A DNA stretch of 64,000 nt from assembly GCA_014237465.1 (NCBI GenBank), contig JABZFM010000017.1, positions 1-64,000 on the forward strand. Reading direction: 5' to 3'. Within the stretch, counting starts at the first letter, position 1. Each line of letters opens with the position of its first letter. A program made the position numbers and the translations under genes. This document shows, one piece after another, positions 52,929 through 60,472 of the stretch. This stretch comes from Desulfobacteraceae bacterium (GTDB taxonomy: Bacteria > Desulfobacterota > Desulfobacteria > Desulfobacterales > Desulfosalsimonadaceae). The notes beneath the pieces were generated by a model. That model was not told the DNA's origin, ran no database searches, and was given only the letters and a program-made list of their open reading frames with translations.

Positions 52929-53543
52929 ATGGCGGTAATTAATCTGAGAAATCGGCAAATTGAATGCAAGCTTGTTTTTTATGGACCTGGCCGAAGTGGT
53001 AAAACAACGAATCTTGAATATATTCACAGGGCGTTTAAAAAACAGGTTACCGGTAAAATGATTTCCATTGATACGGAAGGTGACCGGACTTTGTTTTTTG
53101 ATTTTTTACCCCTTGGATTAGGAAAAATTAAGGGATGTGACGTAAAAGTACAATTATACACTGTCCCCGGTCAGGTGAAATATAAAGCAACCCGGCAGCT
53201 GGTTTTAAAAGGAGTTGACGGGATCATATTTGTGGCGGATTCACTTGCCGTCAGGCGGGAAAAAAATATGCATTCACTAAAAGATCTTCATGAAAACCTG
53301 TTAAAAATGGGGTTGAGTATTCGAAAAATTCCCCTTGTGCTTCAGTATAATAAACGGGATCTTGAGAAAAAGGGATTACCGACAATGTCGATTCAGAAAA
53401 TGGAGCATGAACTGAATCGCCAACTTAAAGTCCCGGCATTTTCTGCCTGTGCCTTGTCCGGGGACGGGGTTGCCAACACATTAACTCAGGCACTTAAACT
53501 GACATTACAGTCGCTACAGAATGAATTTAAATGGGCACAATAA
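52929..53543 (+). CDS. MglA-like small Ras-superfamily GTPase
   Basis: A 204-residue GTPase closely following the MglA polarity-switch pattern: P-loop FYGPGRSGKTTNLEYI, switch-proximal ISIDTEGDRTLFFDFLPL, G3 LYTVPGQVKYKATR, G4 LQYNKRDL and G5-like SACALSGDGVANTL. MglA controls polarity and type IV pilus or gliding motility; the family also acts in other spatial roles. The GTPase-activating partner MglB (Roadblock fold) is not adjacent; instead a TPR protein and a DUF4388/cNMP protein flank it. The ATG at 52929 has TTTGGAG nearby; a TTG 12 nt upstream is less likely. It overlaps the next gene by 23 nt as annotated. Confidence 0.85.
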   Translation: MAVINLRNRQIECKLVFYGPGRSGKTTNLEYIHRAFKKQVTGKMISIDTEGDRTLFFDFLPLGLGKIKGCDVKVQLYTVPGQVKYKATRQLVLKGVDGIIFVADSLAVRREKNMHSLKDLHENLLKMGLSIRKIPLVLQYNKRDLEKKGLPTMSIQKMEHELNRQLKVPAFSACALSGDGVANTLTQALKLTLQSLQNEFKWAQ

Positions 53544-54723
53544 CAAAATGATGAGCTCTAACATTGTATTAAAGGGAAGTCTGAGTTATCTTAGCCTGGG
53601 AGAACTGCTTCAACTGTTTGGCGGATCCGGAAGCACCGGCATACTCAAATTGACGAGTATGCATACGGAAGGTCCCGGTTTTATCTATCTCATTGACGGC
53701 AATCCTGTGGATGCTGAATATCAGAATCAAAAAGGCCAGGATGTTTTGAATTCATTTTTTGGCTGGATGGATGCACAATTTGAATTCAGTGATGAAAAGA
53801 TTCTGCACCGTAAGACGATTCAGAAAAATCGGATGGAGATTATTCTTGATGGATTGCGAATGCTCGATGACGGATTAATCAAAAAGATAGGCCAAACAAC
53901 GCCAAAAAAATCAAAGGCCGAAATTAAGGATGAGTCCGGTATTCCCATAATCAAAGGACCGCTTGTTGATTACCTCTATATCGTTGATGAGGATGGTTTC
54001 TCTGATGGTCAGGAAATCGTTGTTCAGGAAAAGTTTGGTAACTGGTTGTGGGTGATCCTGGAAGGAACGGTTGAGGTTGTCCGTTTGTTACCGGAAGGTC
54101 AGGTAGTGATCAGTAAATTGGCAGAAGGCGCATTTATCGGTAGTATCAGTTCTTTAAAGGAAAAAAGCAATGTACGAAGTGCAACCGTTACGGCTGTGGG
54201 AGATGTTCAGCTTGGTGTATTGGATTATCATCGAATTTTAGAAGAGTTTTCCAAACTATCTGAAAATTTGAATAATGTTTTATATTCTATTGAACAGCGA
54301 TTGATACAAGTTACAGCTATTTGTGCAAATTCACTTGTCAAAAAAATAAAAATCCATAAAAACATGGGGGAACTTAAGGAGTTAAACTTTTCCGAAAAAA
54401 CCGACGATAGAATCCTTAAAATAATTTCCGGAGAAGCAGTTGTCGTTAAACAAATAAATAATCGTTTTGTTCAATTGTGCCTGTTAAAAACAGATGATGT
54501 TCTCGGAAACATCCCTTTTTTAGGCACTTCCCATGAACCGCATTCAGCCACAGTTTTTGTTTCTGATAATTTTCAGACGGAAGAAATTAATTTAATTGAT
54601 TTAAAAGAAGAATATGACGAGTTATCCACTACATTAAAGAATATGATTTTGCATACATCCACTTGTTTATCTGTAACGACCGGAAGACTGATAGATGTTT
54701 TAAAAAATTTCAAAGGCAAATGA
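53521..54723 (+). CDS. DUF4388 / cyclic nucleotide-binding-domain protein
   Basis: A 400-residue protein. The N-terminal part (about 15-120) is a DUF4388 (PATAN-like) domain (LKGSLSYLSLGELLQLFGGSGSTGILKLTS, GFIYLIDGNPVDAEYQNQKGQDVLNSFFGW). It is followed by one cNMP-binding-fold domain (about 150-255: EKFGNWLWVILEGTVEVVRLLPEGQVVISKLAEGAFIGSISS) and a second, divergent one (about 285-385). DUF4388 proteins often sit in chemosensory and GTPase signalling clusters. Start is uncertain: ATGs at 53548 and 53551 are alternatives, avoiding the overlap with the GTPase gene. It is probably an effector or partner of the GTPase. Confidence 0.7.
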   Translation: MNLNGHNNKMMSSNIVLKGSLSYLSLGELLQLFGGSGSTGILKLTSMHTEGPGFIYLIDGNPVDAEYQNQKGQDVLNSFFGWMDAQFEFSDEKILHRKTIQKNRMEIILDGLRMLDDGLIKKIGQTTPKKSKAEIKDESGIPIIKGPLVDYLYIVDEDGFSDGQEIVVQEKFGNWLWVILEGTVEVVRLLPEGQVVISKLAEGAFIGSISSLKEKSNVRSATVTAVGDVQLGVLDYHRILEEFSKLSENLNNVLYSIEQRLIQVTAICANSLVKKIKIHKNMGELKELNFSEKTDDRILKIISGEAVVVKQINNRFVQLCLLKTDDVLGNIPFLGTSHEPHSATVFVSDNFQTEEINLIDLKEEYDELSTTLKNMILHTSTCLSVTTGRLIDVLKNFKGK

Positions 54724-54842
54724 TTGAATGACCATTAATTCTTTTATTATTTTTGTATAAAATAATAATATGTTATATGAACACCATGTATTCATTTTTT
54801 TGTAATTGCTAAAAATATTTCTTAGGGATAAGGAGTTAAGTA

Positions 54843-55193
54843 ATGGGAATCAATAAACGCAAACATGAGAGAGTCGACGCATTAAATCTTTTATCCTATG
54901 TTATTCTTGATGTGGATGGCAAAGAGTGGGGTCAGGGGATGGGTCGAACATTAAATATCAGTGAAAACGGTCTTCAACTGGAAACCCATGAACCGATTGA
55001 TACCAAAAATATTTTACAAATCTCAATTGGAATTGAGGATGAACTTGTTGAAATTAAGGGCAAAGTTGTATACACCAATCGAGGTGATTCAGGCAAGTTT
55101 GAAGCCGGTATCGAATTTATTCAAGTCAAGCAGGATGCCCTGGTTGTGTTAAAAAAATATATAAATGAATTTAATAAGCAATTTAATGAATAG
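54843..55193 (+). CDS. PilZ-domain c-di-GMP-binding protein
   Basis: A 116-residue single PilZ domain. The N-terminal RxxxR-type motif is KRKHERVDA and the second motif is LNISENGLQLE (N/DxSxxG), both expected for c-di-GMP binding; only the first position of the second motif is Asn instead of Asp. RBS AAGGAG precedes the ATG. It lies 119 nt after the DUF4388 gene, completing a GTPase/c-di-GMP cluster that may control motility or the pilus machinery. Confidence 0.85.
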   Translation: MGINKRKHERVDALNLLSYVILDVDGKEWGQGMGRTLNISENGLQLETHEPIDTKNILQISIGIEDELVEIKGKVVYTNRGDSGKFEAGIEFIQVKQDALVVLKKYINEFNKQFNE

Positions 55194-55248
55194 GTTACAA
55201 TCTTTTTTTAAAGTAACTATTTAATTATTAGTACCAAGGATGTTTTTA

Positions 55249-56133
55249 ATGGCAAGCAAACCAATTTTTGAAACTGATTTTCCCGAACTTCAATTGATCA
55301 AAAGAGGAAAGGTCAGAGACATTTATGATCTGGATGATAAAATTTTAATGATCGCAACAGATCGAATATCAGCCTATGATGTGATTATGCCGAATCCGGT
55401 TCCGCGAAAAGGCGAGATTTTAACCCAGATATCACTTTTTTGGTTTAAAATTATGGAAGACATTGTTTCAAATCATTTGATTTCAAGTAATGTCGATGAA
55501 TATCCCGAATCATGCCGACCTTATGCGGATGCTTTACGCGGCAGAAGCATGTTTGTCAAAAAAGCTAAACCATTGCCGATTGAGTGTGTTGTTCGCGGAT
55601 ATATTTCCGGCTCCGGCTGGAAATCATATCAAGAGTCCGGAGAAGTTTGCGGTATAAAACTGCCGCCTGGCCTGAAAGAATCCGACCAGCTTACGGAACC
55701 AATTTTTACCCCATCTACAAAAGAAGAACTTGGTGCGCACGACATTAACATTGATTTTAGTGAGGCGGTTAATATGGTTGGCCTTGAACTGGCTGAGCAG
55801 GTCAAGGATTTAAGTATATCCATTTACAAAAAAGGGGCTGCACTTGCCGCAGAAAAAGGAATTATTATTGCTGATACCAAATTTGAATTTGGAGTTATTA
55901 ACGATCAATTGGTTTTAATTGATGAGGTTTTAACGCCGGATTCATCAAGATTCTGGCCGAAACAAACCTACCAACCCGGTGGTCCTCAGAACAGTTTTGA
56001 TAAACAATATTTACGGGACTATCTGACTTCCATAAACTGGGATAAAACCCCTCCCGCGCCATTACTTCCCGAAGAAGTAATTCAAAAAACATATCAGAAA
56101 TATATGGAGGCACTGACCTCCCTTACCAATTAA
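55249..56133 (+). CDS. purC: Phosphoribosylaminoimidazole-succinocarboxamide synthase PurC
   Basis: ATP-dependent ligation of aspartate to CAIR in purine synthesis. Typical motifs are [13 protein letters not shown] (ATP), [54 protein letters not shown] and [10 protein letters not shown], then [15 protein letters not shown]. At 294 residues it is the long form common in Desulfobacterota and many others. The ATG at 55249 has AAGGA at good distance. Upstream are the signalling genes; eight nt downstream is the ParB-like gene. Confidence 0.96.
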   Translation: MASKPIFETDFPELQLIKRGKVRDIYDLDDKILMIATDRISAYDVIMPNPVPRKGEILTQISLFWFKIMEDIVSNHLISSNVDEYPESCRPYADALRGRSMFVKKAKPLPIECVVRGYISGSGWKSYQESGEVCGIKLPPGLKESDQLTEPIFTPSTKEELGAHDINIDFSEAVNMVGLELAEQVKDLSISIYKKGAALAAEKGIIIADTKFEFGVINDQLVLIDEVLTPDSSRFWPKQTYQPGGPQNSFDKQYLRDYLTSINWDKTPPAPLLPEEVIQKTYQKYMEALTSLTN

Positions 56134-56141
56134 TTCATCTC

Positions 56142-57119
56142 ATGCATTTTGTTTCTGATACGGTTAAAATTAATCATATTGATTCTACTGATACCACGTT
56201 TAAAATAACTAACGAAATATCGACTGATGATCTTATCAAATCGATAAATCATGTCGGGTTAATATCACCTCCGATTCTAAAACTTAAAGCTAACAACAGA
56301 TATATTGTTGTTAGCGGTTTTAGAAGGATCGCTGCCTGTCATTTTTTAGGCTGGGGGCACATTGATGCACGGATTGTCAGTGTTGATGAAAGTGATTTGA
56401 ACTGTTTTAAACTTTCAATTGCCGATAACGCCCAAAACAGGCAGCTTAATGTAATTGAACAGGCTGTCTCAATATCAAAGCTTTCGATATTTTTTTCAAA
56501 TGATGATGTCGCATTAAGTCAAGAATCAAAAAAATTAGGCCTGAATGTAAATACGGGACTGATAAAAAAGCTAAAAGAAATAAATACAGTTCATGCTGAA
56601 CTGAAAAAAAAAATAGCAACTGGTGTGATTCCACTTACGATCGGTCTTGAACTTGGCGAACTTGAACATGGAACTGCCATCGTATTTTCACAAATCATCG
56701 AAGAATTAAATCCAACCTTAAATCATCAAAAAGAAATTATTCGCCTGTCAAAAGAGATTTCCAGATTAAACAATGTGCCGATGTCTGATATAATCAACGA
56801 CTGTATTATTGCCGATACCATCAATGACCCGGAACTTGACCGGAATCAAAAAATTAAAAAAATTCGCCGTAAATTAAAGCAGATTCGATACCCGGAAATC
56901 GTTCGTTTTGAAACAAAATATTTTGCCCTCATGCAACGTATCAAATTACCGGAATCAATTCATCTGATCCCGCCTGTAAATTTTGAGGGTAATACGTATT
57001 CAATTAATTTAGTTTTTCAAAATTTGGCCCAATTCAAAGATATCAATAAAATATTAAATAAAATGCAGAATCATCCTGATTTTGCAAAAATCATAGAAAA
57101 AGAACTTGAAGATAACTGA
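56142..57119 (+). CDS. ParB/Spo0J N-domain-like protein
   Basis: A 325-residue protein with a ParB N-terminal (CTP/nuclease-fold) domain in the first 110 residues: box I is VGLISPPILKLKANNRYIVVSGFRRIAACHFLG, with GFRR in place of the usual GERR. The rest is helical without a clear KorB helix-turn-helix, followed by a Lys/Arg-rich C-terminus. It is not a plasmid-type ParB: there is no parA and no parS repeat nearby. It follows purC by 8 nt and overlaps the radical SAM gene, so the three are probably one transcript. A role in DNA handling with the photoproduct-lyase-type enzyme is plausible but unproven. Confidence 0.7.
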   Translation: MHFVSDTVKINHIDSTDTTFKITNEISTDDLIKSINHVGLISPPILKLKANNRYIVVSGFRRIAACHFLGWGHIDARIVSVDESDLNCFKLSIADNAQNRQLNVIEQAVSISKLSIFFSNDDVALSQESKKLGLNVNTGLIKKLKEINTVHAELKKKIATGVIPLTIGLELGELEHGTAIVFSQIIEELNPTLNHQKEIIRLSKEISRLNNVPMSDIINDCIIADTINDPELDRNQKIKKIRRKLKQIRYPEIVRFETKYFALMQRIKLPESIHLIPPVNFEGNTYSINLVFQNLAQFKDINKILNKMQNHPDFAKIIEKELEDN

Positions 57120-58200
57120 CTTATATATTGATAAAGAAGTTCTGGATTATCCTGCAACAAATGTCATTTGTGATCGCCTTAATACTTCCTTCCAGGTAGT
57201 TAATAACGCCGAAGACGTCTATGGTATATTCGCCAACGTCAAGACCCCTGTTGAGAAGGGTAAAAAAACACTTTTTCTAACCAAAAACAAAGGAAAATTT
57301 ATCAGACAATGCCCCGGAACTGATTATTACACATGTTGCAATTATATGATATTGCACTTCGGGATCTTTTGTACAATGGATTGTTCATATTGCATTTTGC
57401 AGTCATATTTTCATCCGCCGTTACTTCAATTTTTTGTAAACCATAAAGACCTCGAAAAATCCCTTGACCATCTTTTTTTGCAAAAAAAACTGACTCGCAT
57501 TGGTACGGGAGAATATACGGACAGCCTGATATGGGAAGAAATCTACCCATTTGCTGAAATGCTGGTCTCAAAATTTTCCAGACAGTCCCATGCGATCCTG
57601 GAGTTAAAAACCAAAACAGTCAATATCGAAAACTTATTATCTCTCAGGCATAATCGAAAGACAGTCGTGTCCTGGTCTTTGAATACGGAACGTGTTGTAA
57701 AGAGTGAGGAAAGGCAAACGGCCAGCATTAAGGCAAGACTGACCGCAGCTGTAAAATGTCAGGAAATGGGATATCCGTTGGCGTTTCATTTTGATCCACT
57801 TATTATTTATCCGGGCTGCGAAGAAGATTACAAAAAAATTATTAAACAGCTGTTTGCAAATATACTGCCAGAAAATATTGTTTGGATCAGTCTGGGGTCA
57901 TTTCGATTTATGCCGGCATTAAAATCGATCATTGAACAAAGATTTGATCAGTCAAAAATTGTTTACGGTGAATTTATCAAAGGGATTGATGGCAAAATGC
58001 GGTATTTTAAACCACTGCGTATTAATTTTTATCGCCAGATTGTTTCATATATCAGGGAAATCGCACCCAATGTAACTGTTTATTTTTGCATGGAAGATGA
58101 TGAGGTGTGGCTTAAAACATTAGGTTTTACGCCATCTGAATATGGGGGACTGCCAATGATGCTTGATAAAAGCGCGTCGCGACATTGTGATGTTTTTTAA
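57106..58200 (+). CDS. Spore-photoproduct-lyase-type radical SAM protein
   Basis: A 364-residue member of the SPL radical SAM branch. The iron-sulfur motif is CTMDCSYC (Cys89, Cys93, Cys96). Further hallmark stretches are GTGEYTDSLIWEEIYPFAEML, LKTKTVNIENLLSL and VVSWSLNTERVV. SPL enzymes reverse a UV-induced thymine dimer in DNA; non-sporulating bacteria carry relatives of unknown substrate. The ATG is not used: the start is TTG at 57106, overlapping the ParB-like gene by 14 nt, so coupling is tight. The extra Cys at positions 69, 77 and 78 (RQCPGTDYYTCCNY) may matter for a second cluster or substrate contact. Confidence 0.78.
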   Translation: MKITDLYIDKEVLDYPATNVICDRLNTSFQVVNNAEDVYGIFANVKTPVEKGKKTLFLTKNKGKFIRQCPGTDYYTCCNYMILHFGIFCTMDCSYCILQSYFHPPLLQFFVNHKDLEKSLDHLFLQKKLTRIGTGEYTDSLIWEEIYPFAEMLVSKFSRQSHAILELKTKTVNIENLLSLRHNRKTVVSWSLNTERVVKSEERQTASIKARLTAAVKCQEMGYPLAFHFDPLIIYPGCEEDYKKIIKQLFANILPENIVWISLGSFRFMPALKSIIEQRFDQSKIVYGEFIKGIDGKMRYFKPLRINFYRQIVSYIREIAPNVTVYFCMEDDEVWLKTLGFTPSEYGGLPMMLDKSASRHCDVF

Positions 58201-58419
58201 AAATTATTATAATATTTTAAAACACAAATCAAAAATTCTTTATTTTTCCAGGTATATTGAATCGTCGGAGGATGCAGTGCAACAAGGGAGTTGAACATAT
58301 TTTACTACTCGACCATTAAAAATAAAAAAATTTTAATCTTTTTTTAACCTTCTTTTAATCTTTCCTGCTTTATATTCGAACTGTCCTCGTGAAATGAGTA
58401 ATTTTCAATCAAAAAAAGG

Positions 58420-59127
58420 TTGATACGGATTACAGTTTTTTGGGGAAGGTTCAGTATAAAGTCATATCATGAAGGGAGTTATGATGATGCAGCTATGGAG
58501 TTCACAAAAATAGCCAAAAGCGGAATTAAAAATGGTCAACTTTTTTATAATCTTGGAAATACTTATTTAAAGCAGGAAAATCTCGGACAGGCTGTTTTGT
58601 GGTATGAGCGAGCCCTTACCTTAATACCAAGAGATCCGGACCTTCAGTTTAATTTGAAATATGCCTGCGGTCTGGTAAAAGATAAGTCTGAAGAACATAC
58701 ATCTCCACTCATTAAATCCTTATTTTTCTGGAATTATATTTTATCTTTTTCTGAAATCATCTGGCTGAGCATCGGTTTTTCCATTTGTTTTTGGCTAATG
58801 GCGGCTTTGCGGCTTGTCTTTGCTAAAAGGTTAAGATCATTATTTTCAAATATTATTTATTACACTTTAATGAATATAAGCGCTGTTCTGATATTAACCA
58901 GCTTCAATAATTATTACCAATTCACATATGCGAAACAGGCCATAATTCTTCCTGAAAAAATATCCATACGTTCAGGCCTTTCAGATGATTCAACAGAGTT
59001 GTTTGTTCTGCATGCCGGATCCAAAATCAAAATTCAATCAGAAAAAAACGACTATGTGAAAATCTACTTTTCAGACGGCAAATTGGGATGGATAAGACGT
59101 TCTTCCATCGGAATCATTCATGCCTAG
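58420..59127 (+). CDS. Truncated BatE-like TPR/SH3 protein
   Basis: A 235-residue product whose body matches BatE: a TPR region (SYHEGSYDDAAMEFTKIAKSGIKNGQLFYNLGNTYLKQENLGQAVLWYERALTLIPRDPDL in order), two transmembrane helices (about 105-125 and 140-160) and a C-terminal SH3b domain (about 170-233, KISIRSGLSDDSTELF to DGKLGWIRRSS). The N-terminus is abnormal: no signal peptide precedes the TPRs, the start is TTG with a GG directly before it, and no matching frame is seen upstream. No batA-D genes are nearby. It is probably a decaying gene that lost its 5' end. Confidence 0.65.
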   Translation: MIRITVFWGRFSIKSYHEGSYDDAAMEFTKIAKSGIKNGQLFYNLGNTYLKQENLGQAVLWYERALTLIPRDPDLQFNLKYACGLVKDKSEEHTSPLIKSLFFWNYILSFSEIIWLSIGFSICFWLMAALRLVFAKRLRSLFSNIIYYTLMNISAVLILTSFNNYYQFTYAKQAIILPEKISIRSGLSDDSTELFVLHAGSKIKIQSEKNDYVKIYFSDGKLGWIRRSSIGIIHA

Positions 59128-59162
59128 TGTCGCGTCAACTCTGAAATGAACAGAATAATTTT

Positions 59163-59447
59163 TTGCAAAAACTTTATTTTCACTTAGACAATCCGGATTC
59201 CAAGGGTATAAAAAGAATTCGGGGCAAAGAGATTCCGCTTGGCGTCAGAATTATTGCGGTTGCGGATTACTTTGAAGCACTGACTGCCAACCGGTATTTC
59301 AACGAATCGATGCCGCCGGAGCAGGTCATTGATATTGTAAAGGATAAAAGCAGGACTTTTTTTGACCGGAAAATTATTGATGCATTTATCAGTTATTATC
59401 GGAACGAATTTTTAAATAATTCAACCCGGCGTGCATCATCCGGGTGA
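59163..59447 (+). pseudogene. C-terminal remnant of an HD-GYP phosphodiesterase
   Basis: The 94 residues match the C-terminal third of HD-GYP domains: KGEEIPLGARIIAVADVFDALT-like text appears as GKEIPLGVRIIAVADYFEALTANR, followed by MPPEQVIDIVKDKSRTFFDRKIIDAFISYY. The HD and GYP residues are missing: the corresponding place reads DSKGIKRI. No upstream part is found in any frame, and there is no good start. Its end overlaps the convergent methyltransferase gene by 12 nt. Intact copies cleave c-di-GMP; this one cannot. Confidence 0.7.
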
Positions 59448-60266
59448 ACCATTTAACGACTTTCGTCCTCGGCATGTGATAACGGGGGTATAAGTGAATC
59501 GCCGGGGGTTTAGAAAAAATTCCTTGAAAACTTCATAAAACTCATTAAACCCGCCTTTGAATTCATTAAAGTCATATCCGGACTGTTTGGCAGCAACCTC
59601 TGCTTTTGTTATCCAGTTGAAAATATTGCTTTGATTCAGTTCGCCATAAAACAGATGATGTGCATATAGGTCCACATCAATATTTTCAAAGTTTAAGTCA
59701 TACAGATATGAGTATAGTTTTCTGCCGGCATAAGGGTCAAAATTTTTATTTGTTTCCAGTTCATTCATCAACCCTGCAAGGCTTCTTATTAACGCCTCCG
59801 GGGCTTCAAAATGATTTAAGCAGTTATGATCAAGATCAATCAGGCAGATAATTCCGCCTGGTTTCAATATTTTAGTGAGGTTACGGACAATTTCAAAACT
59901 GGTTAATCGATGGTATTCAAGCAGAAAACGAACCCAGATAAAATCAAATTCGCCGATATCGTCCAGAGAATTACAAGCATTTTTGCAAAGAAAATGAATG
60001 GAATCACTTTTAAAATTGTGATTCGCATCTTTAATCCGGATTTTTGAGTTGTCAATGCCGACAATCTCACCACCAGGTTCTATTAATTTCTTTAAATAGA
60101 AAGTTGTTTTGCCGGCACCACATCCAATATCCGCAACCCGCATTCCAGGTTTAATTCCCGCCCATTTTGCCTGTTTCTCAAGTGTTGCACGATCAGTTTT
60201 GAGTTTCAGACGAAGCGTCTCCTGATCACTCTCCATCAGGTAATTATATGCAAACATATCTGTCAT
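59436..60266 (-). CDS. Class I SAM-dependent methyltransferase
   Basis: A 276-residue methyltransferase. The SAM-binding motif I is VADIGCGAGKTTFYLKKLI, with motif II VGIDNSKIRIKDAN and motif IV FDFIWVRFLLEY; KPGGIICLIDLDH is motif VI. A C-terminal helical lid follows (about 170-276). Related to UbiE-like and small-molecule methyltransferases. The ATG at 60266 is preferred, with TTGGAAAC at good distance; the TTG 15 nt upstream is an alternative. There are no functional neighbours. The substrate is unknown. Confidence 0.82.
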   Translation of the reverse strand: MTDMFAYNYLMESDQETLRLKLKTDRATLEKQAKWAGIKPGMRVADIGCGAGKTTFYLKKLIEPGGEIVGIDNSKIRIKDANHNFKSDSIHFLCKNACNSLDDIGEFDFIWVRFLLEYHRLTSFEIVRNLTKILKPGGIICLIDLDHNCLNHFEAPEALIRSLAGLMNELETNKNFDPYAGRKLYSYLYDLNFENIDVDLYAHHLFYGELNQSNIFNWITKAEVAAKQSGYDFNEFKGGFNEFYEVFKEFFLNPRRFTYTPVITCRGRKSLNGSPG

Positions 60267-60472
60267 ATCTTTTGTTTCCAAGAACTTTCAGTAAATATCA
60301 AACGGAGACTTGACCCCCTATTAATTAATTTACTATCATTTAAAATATCGACAGTCAATATAATCTTTTGATATTTAGAGAAATTCTTAAAATAATAATT
60401 TTTAAGGCATGATATTTAGGAATTTTGCTAAGGAATGATTAAAAATAGCGTATAATTCAAGCTGGTTATGAA

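Noticed and set aside
56142-57119. Chromosome-partition parB
   Set aside because: No parA, no parS-like 16-mers and no origin features nearby; GFRR replaces GERR and no KorB-type HTH is seen.
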